Under the pieces are notes generated by a model, which had not been told where the DNA came from, searched no databases, and worked only from the letters and a program-made list of their open reading frames with translations. A DNA stretch of 64,000 nt from Galerina marginata (taxonomy: Eukaryota; Basidiomycota; Agaricomycetes; Agaricales; Galerinaceae): positions 372,001 through 436,000 of the forward strand of contig JAECYW010000010.1 in NCBI GenBank assembly GCA_023014335.1, written 5' to 3'. The position numbers and the translations under genes were made by a program. Positions 1 through 16,093 of this stretch are shown here, piece after piece (position 1 is the stretch's first letter; each line of letters begins with the position of its first letter).

Positions 1-1
1 C

Positions 2-967
2 TTGCGAGCTCATATATGTGGGGACAGTCTGAGACGTCGGATGCAAGGAGCGAAGCTGGAGGACGATGGCGTAGAGATTGATAAAATCATACGTGACTTT
101 GATAATCACATCGAAAGTGGTTTTCAGCTTGCGACGTTCCAAGGGCCTCTGTGCGCAGAGCCAGTCGAAGGCGTGGCTTATTTTGTAGAGCAAGTAGAGG
201 TAGACAAAGAAGCTTTGGAAAAGGAAATGGGTCAGTCTTATTTTGCTCCCTACAAAAGTTTTCGTTCTCACTTTGGGTCCTAGAACAAAACCGTATGGCC
301 CAAGTAACAGGTTCCCTCATCTCAGCTGTCCGGGATGCATGTCGAAACGGACTGCTGGATTGGTCACCAAGGTTAATGCTGGCGATGTATTCTTGTGAAA
401 TTCAAGCTTCCAGTCCGTTTTATTGCTGTTCCTCCTTTCACTTTGCCTGACGAATGACATTGCGCAGCCGATGTTTTGGGGAAAGTGTACGGTGTCGTTG
501 CCAAACGGCGAGGGCGAATCGTAGCAGAGGAAATGAAGGAAGGAACATCGTTTTTTAATGTTTCTGCGCTGCTGCCGGTAGTGGAGAGTTTCGGATTTGC
601 AGGTGGTAAGCACACCCCGGCCTCATTAACTGCCTCGATGACCTAGTTTCGTGTGTTTTGTGTAATAGATATTCGAAGTCGCACCTCAGGGGCCGCTAGT
701 CCACAATTGATTTTTAGCGGGTATGTTTTCGACACGATGAGACTTACGTGCTAGTCTGACTGCATCCGCCCTTTTAGATACGAACTTCTTGATTTAGATC
801 CATTCTGGGTCCCAACAACGGAAGAGGAGCTGGAAGATCTAGGAGAGAAAGCTGATCGATCTAACATCGCTAAAGGGTACATGGACGCCGTTCGTGAGCG
901 GAAAGGCATGTTTGTCGACCGCAAGATCGTGGAATTTGCAGAGAAGCAAAGAACTCTAAAGCGATAG
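2..967 (+). CDS. EFL1: EFL1/Ria1 ribosome-assembly GTPase, C-terminal part (5' end outside window)
   Basis: Elongation-factor-2-like GTPase that, with Sdo1/SBDS, releases Tif6/eIF6 from late cytoplasmic 60S subunits. Only the C-terminal domains IV-V are present. Five exons can be placed: 2-230, 284-412, 468-605, 669-720 and 778-967, summing to 246 codons including the stop, all in frame. Recognisable blocks are [19 protein letters not shown] at the start, [37 protein letters not shown] and the terminal [20 protein letters not shown] with [14 protein letters not shown] before the stop. The [11 protein letters not shown] tail separates EFL1 from EF-2 itself. It is convergent with the RasGEF gene downstream. 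No frameshifts. The start codon, G domain and domains II-III lie outside the window. Confidence 0.93.
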
Positions 968-1295
968 GTACTATTAAATATACTGAATATTTTAATCTGG
1001 ACAGACCCGTTCAAAACCGACCATCCAACTCTGCCATCTCACCGTTGTCAGATTGAAATTTGATTAGTTATAGCTTGTAAGTACATATTTAGTCCATCGT
1101 CGCCCCGGATAAGTATCTAGGCCTCCAAAGCCTGTGTTTAAAGCTAAACAAGGTGCAAACAAAGCAAGACAACTCCAGGATAAGTTAATCCAAAACCTAT
1201 AGTCATACAAGTTAGAACGCAAGTATAGCCGGCACTTATGAATAATACACGTCATAATACAGCAATATAGAGAAAAAGAATGTGATCCAGGCAAG
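968..1295. other. Intergenic, convergent 3' ends
   Basis: About 330 bases between the stop codons of EFL1 and the RasGEF gene. AT-rich, presumably both 3' untranslated regions. I see no further gene or repeat here. Confidence 0.6.
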
Positions 1296-4200
1296 TTACA
1301 AAAAGCCACTTTCCTGCAATAACCGAGCCATCTTTTCATCTTCTCGTTCTCTCGGCTCTCGCTCGAGGGAAAGGTGCCAGAAGTGGTCGCTGGATGCCCG
1401 CGTATCACTGAACTGATTCAGAGAATCATTGATATATGAAATGACGGGGGTAAGTGGCTGGAAGTTGAATGGTTGTGCCTGCCAGCGCTTGATATCATTA
1501 ATGACTTCTGACGCCTTCTGGCGTTTACGGAAGTTGACCAGACCACCTGGAAGATTGTCGGGATTTCCATCCTGGATAAATTGCAACGTCGACAGGAAAA
1601 CACCTAAGTAGGGTTAGTACAGGCTACTCGAAACGAGGTGTGCAAGCTTACCAATGAAAGGGACGCAAGGGGGTGTCACAGAGGCCATCAACGACCTGTA
1701 TTTCGTGAAGTTTTTGTTGCTATCAATCGTCATCTCGCAGGCACCGAATTGGGCCATAAATCTTTGATTGACTTGTTCCCACGTCCTCTTCAATCGGCGA
1801 ATGGGTGGTGTATTGAGCCCAGACGTAATGGCAATCATTGTCGAGAAATTGTTCAGCGTCCGACATCGCTAGATGACTATGAGAAAATATTCAATGACAG
1901 AACCTAGTGGGACACATACATCGGCAACGGCAATGAGATGCTTAACCACCTGGGCACGCCGGCGAGAGTCCTCTTTGCTCAAGACAGACTCGGCCACCCA
2001 GTCCGCGATCTGGAAAGAGCAGGTACGATCAGCATGTAAAACTATAGTGGGAAAGCAAACACGTACTCGGTTACTCGTTTGAATGACTGTAGTAATGTTA
2101 TCGACATTCTCGGTCTTTTGTTCTCGCGAGCGTTGCAGACACTCCATGGGTTTGATCTTTTGATACAACTGGCTCTCCATTATTGTCAATTGACGAGCCA
2201 GCTCCAAAGGATCGATGTCAAGCAGTTTAAGTTTCTTGCTTGACTTGGGGATAATTGGTGGAGGTGGAGGACCCAGACTCGTGTTAACAAGGGTTTTGCC
2301 GTCTCCTCCCTGTCGTTGCTGTAAAACAGTTAGTGAGGAAAGAGGCAAGCCGAAGATAGCAACCTTACCGTTCGCTCAATCTGTGTTAGCAGATTCTTCG
2401 CTGCAGCAAACCTGGCCACCTCCTCGGTGGATATAAAGTCTTTCATCCTATCTAGAATATACATATCTTCCCTTTCTAGGACACCGTCGTCAAGGACCAT
2501 CGACTTCATGGTATTGATGACTCTGCAAACCAATGAGAAAACCAATGGCTCAGAATCAAGTCCGAACCTACCGCATCTGAATGACATGTTGCTTCAATTT
2601 AGACCATTCCTCTTTTTCTGACTGCGTCAAGTTTTCAGGAGGCTGAATTCTGAAGCGGGCAACGAGCAAATCAAACAGCTCATCCAAGGTTGCAAATGAT
2701 TTGTAGGTCATAAGGAATGCTTTGCTGAAGGACGTATCTGTGAAAAAGTAAGCAGTTAGATTTAAACGACCATAGCGAGATGCTATTTCTCACCTGCTTG
2801 CTCATGGGCGGTGAGGCGTTCAACAAGGGCAGCCACCGTTCCACCACGCACAGAACCATCTGCGTCGATGATAATATCCGCCGGAGAATAATTTGGTCGC
2901 AGATACCACGGTTGAAGGTCGGCAGCTACTTTGTCGGCATACTCTTCGCCTAGCAGCCTTTGAAGTTTGTTCGCACCCGAAGGACGCGACGCTGGTTTGG
3001 TGGGCGCTAAGAGGGAAATTTGATTTTACATCACCAGAATATAATAATACCAACACCATTTACCTTCGTCCTCAAACAGCACACCATCATTATCAGCAAA
3101 ACCATCACGAAGGTCTGTTGGGGACTGGGTCACCAGGGTGTTATCAAGGGAGATCTCGGAGTCTCGTGATGGAACTGGAAGCATTTCGCCAGAATTAGCC
3201 AGGGTTCTATATGAATCATAGGACGAATCGGCAGTTGACTTCTGCTTGCGAAGACCCGGTCTGTTGAAGGCAAGCTCCATGTCAACAACGTCTTCGTTCT
3301 CGGAATGGTAGGCATCGGTAGAAGACTTGGTGGGACCATGGACGGCGCCTCCAAAGTGGTCGTTGATGACGCTCAGTCGTGACATGCGCCATTCGATGGA
3401 TCCATTGTAATCGCCTTGAGCGACATCCGCCTGTTCGTGTCCAACAGATAAGAGCGCATCAAAAATCTGTTTCACAACACCAAAATTAGTGCCTAATGAC
3501 CCAGAAAGGCTGTCCAGAAGGTCGTATGCCTCTTCCCGTTCTCCGCGCAATGAACTCCGTTCGCCGTCATGGAGAGTCTGAGTGGTCAAGAGTAAGGCCG
3601 AGCTGTCGTCGTAGATGGCTTGGACGACGGTTTCCAAGGTTCGGACCAGATGCCTCGCATTCCCGACGGACTGAGAATAGTGATCGTTTGCAACGGCGTC
3701 TCCTGCTTGTCGGATTCCATCAATATCAACATGGCGCGCAACGTGGATATCGGCAATCAAAGACAGGAACCCAGAGATATAGGTAACCAATTCTTGGACC
3801 CTAGAACGCACTTGTTGCACTGTAAAATTGTCGACGACCATCAGACCGAGCGCCAGAAGTACCGGTGACAGACTAACCTGAACTATCCGTTGTAATTCGT
3901 AAAGCTTGATTAAGAGCAAAGACCCTCTCTTGCAAGCGTTCCAATGATATACCAATTTCCGAAAGTACGTCCGTGCTCAAGACTTTTCGTGGCATTCCGC
4001 CTTCATCGTCGAGTGAAACATAGCCGAAACCTTTCCAAGAGCCTGCGGTTCCTCCCCCTACAAGGCCCAGTCCTACATTGGCTGTTGTAAAGACGCCTTG
4101 CAGCCGCTTGACGTGCTGCGTGGGTTGATTGTGTTCGTTCCGTTGAACTTCAAGAACGAACGAAAGAACTGCTCTCTCTAGTTCCTCCGAGTCCGTTTCA

Positions 4201-5761
4201 ATGCGATTAAGTGTGTCGGAGAGCTGAGAACCAGAGTCGTATTGCATAGCCCGAGCACTAAGTACAAGCCTGGACAGAGTCGCAGTCACCTTCCGTTGGG
4301 CAGGTTTAAGAGGTGATTGGGCGGAAGAATGTGACTTCGCATCGCGACCGACTCCCGGTAGGACTGAGTTGGGCACTGGATTGGTAGGAGCGGAGGCAAT
4401 GTACAGTAGATTTCGAACTGCGAGGACGCCGCTGTATATGAGTTGGTCCATCTTTTTGTCATCTTCTGGGCGGCGAATAGCTCCGCCTGACTGAACATTT
4501 TCGACAATTGCCTGGATAGCACCTTTTGCTATTGCAGACAAGTCGGTAACAAGATTAGCGGGTGGGGGTTCCAGGGCATGTTGCAATGCCTTCGCAATTC
4601 GTTCGGCGGACGTCAATTCCATGACGGCGGCTTGATTGGGTTCAGACCTTGTAGAAGAGCCAATATGACGAGAAGAACCATTTTTGTGTCGCGGACGTGA
4701 GGAAGCCTGCAAGTGTTCCAAGGGTTGGACGTCCGAATCGTCGGAATAAACGCTGAGCCGTGAGGTATCAGGTTGACGGGAGATACCTGACGGCAACGTA
4801 GCGGTCGAGCGACCGGACGCTAATGCGCTGGCCTTGGTCCCTTCAGGAGTTGTCCATTGCATTCTGCCGTCAATGGTGTTGTAGTAATACTGCGAGCCAT
4901 CGTCTGCCAACTTCTTCACCCACTCGGAAGTGCCGTTAGGTCGACCACCGATATCTTCCGAACCCGATGATGCCTCAGCATCGCTTGGTCCGAAGGCAAG
5001 CCCAGCGGACGTGCCTGATCTAGAAGTCGATTGCGATGTCAGTCCAGCTAGATCACCATCAGACACTTCATCCTCTGCTTCTTGAGGCAGATCTCGAGAA
5101 CGTTGGCCTGTTTGTGTATTGACATAATATATCTTTATGGCCGTCAGAGACATGTTTTTTAAGAATTGAGAAGGTTACTGACATGACCGTTCGGAGTAAC
5201 CTCAGGCATCCAAAAGTCACTCGGTTGGGTTCCATTGCGGGCTGGAGCTTTCTGGGGGGGTTGAGTTCCGTTACGGTAAGATACTTCATTATCAAGCCAT
5301 TCCTCATTTTCGGACTGAATCTCGGCGTTCAGGTTTTGTGAAACATCGACTGTGGGGTTAGGCTGAGTGGTCACCCCTGAGGACTGTCCATCAACGGTTG
5401 AGAATTCGGCTTGAGAGAAGGCCAATTCTGCTTCTTCATCCGAAATGATAGTGACATAGTTGGAGGGAAACCATCCCCGTTCCTCACCGAGCAGTCCATC
5501 CCACCAACCTGAGGGCTGCTGGGTCAAGACTTCAATGATATCGTCGGTGTGAAAAGAGAGCGCTGAAGCATCCTGGGCCTCGTAGTCGTACAGCGCGCGA
5601 CAGAATAGGGTGTTATAGGGCTCATCGACGGGCTGCTGCTCTTCCTGCTGCTGCTGAACTGGCTGTAGTTGGGTCGTGGTGGACGAGGACGACGAAGCGT
5701 TCATGCCCACATTCCTGAGGGGGTCGGCGCCATACGAGTGCGAGTACACTACCGTGGACAT
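1296..5761 (-). CDS. CDC25: Cdc25-like Ras guanine nucleotide exchange factor (SH3-WW-RasGEF)
   Basis: Exchanges GDP for GTP on Ras, upstream of cAMP signalling and growth control, probably at the plasma membrane. The start ATG is at 5759-5761. Domain order: Q/S-rich N-terminus, an SH3 domain at about residues 51-107 (ALYDYEAQD, GWWDGLLGEERGWFPSNYV), then in the next exons a WW-like module (WVKKLADDGSQYYYNTIDGR, WTTPEG), a long middle region, a RasGEF N-terminal module, and the catalytic domain at the C-terminus (DPLELARQLTIMESQLYQKI, VADWVAESVL, PIRRLKRTWEQV, PFIGVFLSTLQFIQDGNPDN across an intron). The catalytic domain has the expected family order and the gene reads through without frameshifts. 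It has many short introns and is divergent from the SR-rich gene with a 183-bp gap. SH3 plus RasGEF is the yeast Cdc25 architecture; the extra WW is common in basidiomycete members. Confidence 0.9.
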
Positions 5762-5944
5762 GGTAGCTGACCCTCCTGGGGGAGAGAAGGAAAAGCAGAA
5801 TAAATGGACGGAGGAGAGGAGAGAGATAAAGGTACAGAGTTACAGGTCACTCACACAGCAGACAAGGGACGGGATTAGGTAATACGTCCCCTATGCACTT
5901 CTTTGATTTCTCACAGCTGTTCTGACCACTACACCCCAGACAAA

Positions 5945-7115
5945 ATGCCTAGAGACAGACAGCATTCCTCGAGGTCTCGTTCAAGGTCTCCGAGGCGACA
6001 CTTGGACACTGACGTTGATTCACGGAGGTTAGATACGAAATCTTCAGAGGCCACAAAGCCTTCACGCCGTTCCCGATCACGCTCACAGTCGCGCGAGAGA
6101 CGGAGTAGAAGTCCTGCACGCAAGAGGCAGCGGAGACACGATTCCCGGTCATCGGCTAGTTCAAGGTCACGGTCAAGGTCCAGAGATCGAAGGCGGAAAC
6201 ACCGTTCCAAATCTCGCTCTCATTCCAGGGACAGGAAGGAGAAGAGACGGAGAGACAGATCCGTCTCGAGTTCATCCGAGTCCGGGGACGGCGCTTCTCA
6301 TCGGAGAAAAGACAAACGCAAGGAAAAGGACGGGAAACGGCACAAAAGTAAAGAGCATAGGAGAGAGAAGAAACGCGAAAAGAAAGAGCGCAAGGAGAAG
6401 GTATATATCACTTTGAACCTTTGTTTCAACACCTTACTTCTAATAATATGCTTCATCGTACAGAGAAAGAAGGATAAAGGAAACGTGCCGCACTGGGGAA
6501 AGTATGGTATAATATCAGATATTGAGTAAGTCTTTCTTCTTTGCCCAACCGCACTCGCTGACAAGCGGCAAAATCACAAGCATCTTCACCAAGGACCAGG
6601 AGTTCCGCACCTGGCTAGTGGAGGAACGCAAGGTCAACCCCGAAACAATTTCCAAGGACCAGCAGAAAAAAGAGTTCTCTCGTTTTGTTGAAGACTACAA
6701 TACAGGTACGTCCCTAAAATTATTCCATGAAACTCGTCTTCACTCTCACGTCAAGCAACGTTGCCCCATGAAAAATATTATAACATGGAAGCCTACGACA
6801 GGCGCATGTCAGCACTGAGGCAAGGAGAATACCTCCCACCTGTGAATGATTCGTACGACTTCCAAGCCGACATGAAGGCTGTTAGCGGTGCACACAAGAA
6901 GAAATCCACCGAGCACGAAACATACATGACGAAAGAACAATTGATGGAGCTGCGAAAAGTTCAACAGGAACGCAGCGAAGTAAGATCAACTTCCATACTT
7001 TGACATATTTTGGACGGCTGACCATCATCTCCAGGTCGGTAGAATGAAACTTCTGGGTATGGACGTGAAGCAAAACTTTGGAGTTCGAATGGACGGTTCC
7101 ATGTTCGATGGATGA
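5945..7115 (+). CDS. SR-rich nuclear protein with SCI1-like C-terminal module
   Basis: Five exons: 5945-6400, 6464-6525, 6581-6705, 6756-6979 and 7035-7115, giving 315 codons plus stop. The N-terminal 150 residues are Arg/Ser dipeptide-rich and then Lys/Arg/Glu-rich, as in splicing-associated nuclear proteins. The C-terminal half is a compact conserved block: HWGKYGIISDID, then EFRTWLVEERKV, then EFSRFVEDYNTATLPHEKYY and a tail MKLLGMDVKQNFGVRMDGSM. The pattern F-WL-EE plus F-x-FV-x-x-x-N-x-x-x-L-x-x-x-YY resembles the plant stigma/style cell-cycle inhibitor SCI1 family as I remember it. That link is my inference; the protein has no established function here. The start was chosen because it opens the RS region and follows an upstream stop. 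Confidence 0.72.
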
Positions 7116-7380
7116 CCGTTTACCGGAGGTTTAAGATCTATGTGACAATCCGTTGTATTTTACTTCGAAACACGATATTTAGTTGGTTATACTCAGCGCC
7201 TTTGCATTCACTTGTACAATACAGAACATCATATTATATACACCCTATGTCACGATCATGTGAGCGCATTACAAAGATTAAGCGATTCTTGATTGCAAGC
7301 AAATATGCGCCGTTGACCTTTTACTATTAGCACTCTCTTGGCCGTCTCTTGTCTTAGCCACCTCCACACGAGCAACTTAG

Positions 7381-7736
7381 ATGTCCCAAAACGACGAGGA
7401 GTCATCTTTTTTCGAAAGGGAGCGTGATAGATTATCCAGGGAGATTACCTCGGTATGAACAACCCGTTGCCCATGTTGACGAAAAGTATCAACCCACAAA
7501 TTCAATAGGGATTCGAGGAGCTGCTCTCCTCTACAAACGTGTTGAACCGCAAACTCGAGGAGGTGCTGGGAATGACGAAAGAATACGACACAATTGCTTC
7601 TCTATGGCACAGCTTTTATCAACTCATGCGCAACTCCGGTCAAGACAACGAAGAAACCGAGGAGCAACCTGGGCTCCCTGGAACCGGCAGCCATGTCGTC
7701 ACAGTCAAGCAATCAACGAGCAGGAATGATAATTAA
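7381..7736 (+). CDS. DAD1: DASH complex subunit Dad1
   Basis: Small kinetochore protein of the DASH/Dam1 ring, which couples kinetochores to microtubules. Exons 7381-7452 and 7509-7736, 99 codons plus stop. The family core is readable: FFERERDRLSREITS, then ELLSSTNVLNRKLEEVLGMT and DTIASLWHSFYQLM, all amphipathic helix. The usual short Dad1 core is followed by a 35-residue polar tail rich in Glu, Gly, Ser and Thr. The gene sits between the SR-rich gene (same strand) and the convergent 3' end of PKC1, 114 bp away. Confidence 0.88.
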
Positions 7737-7850
7737 TTCATTGCAAATAGGTTCGTGAATTTCAAGGTGCAAAAACAGATATTCGAATGTACATGAACTG
7801 AAACGGTAATTAAAGTACTACAAAAGCAGAAAGTTGTTTCGGTAAACCTA

Positions 7851-11840
<3,990 letters not shown>

Positions 11841-12029
11841 GGTTGATGTACGACTGCGGGTGCAGCGCAAGTATGAGACGTCGATGATGAATGGTCAAGA
11901 GATAAAGGTGAATCCGCCTGTGGCTGGGCTTCCAGTTGACCCAAAGGGGCTGTGATTAGCGGTGATGTTAAATCTGGGAATAATGTTATTTTTAATTTGA
12001 ATTGCTAAGTCAATTCGGGTTCAGCGGGT

Positions 12030-14490
12030 ATGGCTGCATCCGTACACCGACGGCGATTGTCCACCTTTCTTCACCCGCATACATCTTATGCCTACAGTCG
12101 CATTCAAGTCCAGAGTTCGCACAACGTCCGAGTACGCGACTTTGACATTAATTATCAGGCATCGTATCGTTGTTGGGCAGCCGTCTAGTACGGTGCATGA
12201 TATGAAGCTGTCACTGCCAGACGGCGTGGATATCCTCTTGGGCTCTCAGCTATTGATCACCATCTCTGGGAAGCTGAACGGAGGAAGAATTCCTCCAGAA
12301 CAGCTTACAGACTCATGCATAGCCAGTCATCTTGTGGAGTACTTGCGTTTGGTAATTTTTTATTTCCATTAAGTATCCCCGCTATCCTCATGGTCGACCT
12401 CCCTTGCAGAATGCGGACGAACTCGGGATAAATGCAGTGTCAAATGCTAATATCCCCGGAGACACAGGTTTACTCACCTGTAGTTACCCTTTTCCCTCAA
12501 TATTTATCGCGTCGAATAACTCATTACATTCTGTAGTCTCATGCACAGGCTTGCGACCTCTTCCAGCGCCTTCGGAATCTCCTCCGGTTCATGCCCACTT
12601 GGTTGGGTTCGATATTGATTACATCTGGCAAACGAACGCCGCTGCTGACTCCAATCAAGCCAGTCATTCTCAAATAACTGCTGCCATGAACCCATTCTCC
12701 CGACAGCTCTCATTGCCTTTCTTGACCGTGCTCAATAACGCCGTCGGAAGGCTTGTAACATTCCAACTTGTAAGGTACGCAGACTTTTGTCACGTTGACA
12801 ATTCGGAAAGAATGACGTCAAAGGAAATTACAGGCGCTATCCGCTGATTTTCGGTTCGTGGTGCAAGGTATGCAGTGACAGTACGCGTCGTCCATCCAGC
12901 AATAAATTTGACATACACAGCAACTTGACACTGAAAGGCCATTTTTCACTTCAATATTTTCTTCAATTGTCCATATGATGGAACGATCCCCCCACCAGGA
13001 TTTCAAGGACACCTGCAAAAAATTGTTCAAGGCATCTATCGTTCCATTGATTCAAGAGTTCTAATTGAATGTTACTTCAGGTTTGCAGGAAACGCGTAAC
13101 ATTATCGACGACGGTAGCTGCCGACTCATTGTCTGATTATTTGGGACCGCTCGAAGATGCGGACCTCTGGACAGGACCTCTACGCAAAAACGATCGGGAA
13201 TCCTTCCTCTTGTCAATGGATAACTTGTATCGATCTGGCTTGAAGCGCTCTCTCTTCAAGGTCTCAAATTTCATGAGGACAACAACTGTTTATACGTAAA
13301 GCTGATATTCCATAAAGGGCCTGTCCGATTTTTGCACTCCTGGCGACAAGGATAACGATGCACTACTTGACTTACTTGATGATCTCCCTGCTCTCAGCGA
13401 CAATTCAGTGTTCGGTACCGATTCTCAATCTGATATAGCGTCTTCATCGCATGCGGACGTGTTTCGGGTATTGATAGCGCTGTACGTCGACTTTCCTCTC
13501 CAGTTGATTCTGATTTTATACCATTCCCGAAGCAATGGAAATGGCTTGTCCGATGACCTTGACTACCTGGAGCATATCTCCGACGACGATGCTCTGTTCC
13601 AATCTCGTCTGGATTCCGCCAGCCACGGCAAGGTCGCGGCCAAGGCGCAGTCATTCCGCGACAGTCTACCGCTTCGTCCTTCACCTGACATGCGATATCT
13701 TCTGTCCCCTGGGTCTGAAAATATCAGTGACCTTTTTGACGACGACGAAAACGACGCGGTTGACTTTTCAAGGCATCCTTCTTCCGAATCTACCTTGAAC
13801 ACAGGCGACTGCATTAATGGAGTTTACGACGCGTCCGCGGAATTCAGACATCGACTGCCCTGCATTTCATAACACTTGGCCGTTCCTCGCTCATCGTGAC
13901 TGGTCACCAGATATCGAGCCTTCTCAGGAGAAGTCTATTCACTCGTCTATGGGAATCGCATTCGCACCAAATGACGCCTTGGCCCAGCCGCACAAATTGC
14001 CCAGCGTATGTTACCCGACCTTGCCTAGTATCCCGCGAACCGTTCTGGACCCATCTAGTGGTGGTAATAGCACTAGGCTTTCCATTCCAGTATCCTTGCA
14101 TCTCGGAAATGAGCCCGTCTATACTCATGCTGACAACTTTGTTATTGCGGGAGAGCTTGATCCTGATATGTCCCAAGAGACGGCAGAAAGCGAGGACATA
14201 CTGGATTCCGACCAGTCGTTCGAGTTGCAATATGATTCTGACTGTGGGTCTGATGACCATGGCCTGATCATCTTTGGCCAAGACCTAATTCTGTCGTCCT
14301 CACATTGGGAAACGCAAGTGCCGAAACTTGGCCTATTATCTCACCAGAAGATACTTCTCTTTCTGGCGTGCATCATAACGATGTGGAATACACTGAAACC
14401 GACGGAACGGACGAAACACCAGTGAAGAATGACAGAGAGGTGGACCTGGGCGCGAATAAATTTGGATTCCTGGTTGTAGATTTTGATTGA
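12030..14490 (+). CDS. Uncharacterised multi-exon protein, reading frame interrupted
   Basis: I do not recognise a family. A start at 12030 opens MAASVHRRRLSTFLHPH, and coding character continues after an apparent +1 shift near 12165-12180 into KLSLPDGVDILLGSQLLIT. Further exons: about 12411-12777 (VHAHLVGFDIDYIWQ), a piece near 12980-13095 (TIPPPGFQGHLQKIVQGIYR, RVLIECYFR), 13140-13265 (WTGPLRKNDRESFLLSMDNL), and an acidic region from about 13310 (ALLDLLDDLPALSD, SEDILDSDQSFELQYDSD). Shifts also occur near 13,840 and 14,290; the C-terminus probably ends GFLVVDFD at 14,490. No signal peptide or membrane segment. It is divergent from PKC1 with 190 bp between starts. Exon limits are uncertain; it could be one broken gene or two. 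Confidence 0.45.
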
Positions 14491-14834
14491 GGTGTAATCC
14501 CAGTTCTTCTGCAATTGTGTAACTACAAACTGACCCACCTGGCAAGTCCACGATTTTCGAAACCGGATCTTAGGAAAAAATAACGAGTTTATGAATGCCG
14601 TTTTACGGCAGGAGCGGCATGTGCGGCTCTGGGATTTTGTTTAGGTTGTGGGTAAATTATTTTAGCTCCGATAAGGAGTGGAGTCAAGGTGGGTAATCAA
14701 TTCAATATAATTGCTGTAACCGCCGCAGAGGTCATCACTCACCATCACCACCATCGTTCACGGTTTGTCCTCTCCAATAGTGCTCTGCTGTATTTCCTCC
14801 TGTCTTCTTCTATCCGTTCTTGCTATCGATTGAG
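14491..14834. other. Intergenic, endosulfine 5' flank
   Basis: About 340 bases with a pyrimidine-rich stretch just before the endosulfine start, typical of a fungal 5' leader. Nothing else seen. Confidence 0.5.
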
Positions 14835-15488
14835 ATGCTTCCCTTCCAGCGCAACAAAATCGACATCAGCGTAAGCCTGCACCTCGCCTACGATGGTTAT
14901 GCCGCCCTCGCTGCTTCTAACGCTGCTCGTTTATAGAAACTGAACCCTCAGGAGCAACAGCTTTTTGCTAAGTATGGAAAGCTCCCAACACACAAGAGTG
15001 TTCTAATGAAAATGCAGAAGGTATATTGTAGTCTCCAGCACATCTATCGGTCTGATCTTGCATAACCAGGACCGTAAATACTTCGACTCGGGAGATTATG
15101 CTTTATCCAAGGCCGGAGTAGCGCCACAAAACACAGTTGGCACGGCTATTCCTAATCCAGAGAAGTATGCGATCTGCTGCTGTTTCATAGTTTATACTTT
15201 CAACTGAACGTTTCTAATAGCATCCCGCATGCATCAACCACAAACGGACACAACGGCGGTCATCAGATTCTGTCAATATCGCCCACCAACTCTACAAGTC
15301 CTGTGAACAAGGAGAGCGGACTGGCACACGACGAGAATACCAATGTTGCCGAAGCTGAACAAGACCAGATGGACACTGACGCAAAGGATGGAGAGACGGA
15401 AACGGAAGCGGAAGCTGAAGCTGAAGTCACCGAGACCGCCATAACCGACTCAACCGTCATCGCCGCCGAGGCCCAGACCACCGTATAA
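14835..15488 (+). CDS. IGO1: Endosulfine/ARPP19 family protein (Igo1-like)
   Basis: Small disordered regulator that, when phosphorylated by Rim15/Greatwall, inhibits PP2A-B55, controlling quiescence entry, nutrient response and mitosis. The first exon encodes MLPFQRNKIDIS; the second gives LNPQEQQLFAKYGKLP and HKSVLMKMQK; the third begins DRKYFDSGDYALSKAG. The FDSGDY motif, with its phosphoacceptor serine, is the diagnostic feature and is intact. The C-terminal tail is very acidic, with a run of Glu-Ala repeats near 15390-15430 and TETAITDSTV before the stop. No frameshift. The gene is in tandem with POL12. Confidence 0.92.
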
Positions 15489-16093
15489 ACCGACATGTCA
15501 GGAATATCTCTTCTATGTCAAGAAATTCGGTGGGCTAGTTTCCATATCCTGCAGTAAACATATCCATTCGTACGAGACGTGGTTTGGCCGTCCTGCCCCG
15601 CCATCAGCAGCGGGCAATAGAAAATGCTACTGGTGTTTCGTCGCTCTCAATCACGCATATTCCCTGATCACACCAATCCCCTAAATATCTACTCTACTTC
15701 CCGACATCTTTTGGAATACGTGTGCTGTACTACCACCATTATTGTCCTCCTTATGCCTGCAGCTTTAGTACCGTCGTTGTCTCGTCGTAGATTATTTAGC
15801 AAAATAGGCAATAGCGAACGAGGATATACTGCCGTATGTGATGGAATTCGGAAATATATTTTGTGTGTCGCCGCCGCCGTTACATATTGTTATTGTTCTT
15901 TGGAGACTTGGTCCGTTGCAGGGTGCTGATTCCTGAAACCTACGCAATTTATTTGTACAGGTGGCTGTGTAGACACACGTCGCCACGTGCCACGATCCTC
16001 TGTCGCGTCGCGTGCGCTCTCATCCCTTGACCACCATCTCTGCTACTCTCTAGACACGGTCTTGTTCAGACCTTCAGACGTGTTTGTGTTATA
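15489..16093. other. Intergenic between endosulfine and POL12
   Basis: About 600 bases, presumably the endosulfine 3' UTR and POL12 promoter. The last 80 bases before the POL12 start are CT-rich. I see no gene, repeat or clear TATA box. Confidence 0.5.

Noticed and set aside
3026..5153. Possible separate genes for the WW-containing and middle pieces of the RasGEF
   Set aside because: Splice sites join them in frame (for example the intron with GTTAGT near 3,867) to the SH3 and RasGEF exons; one gene suffices.
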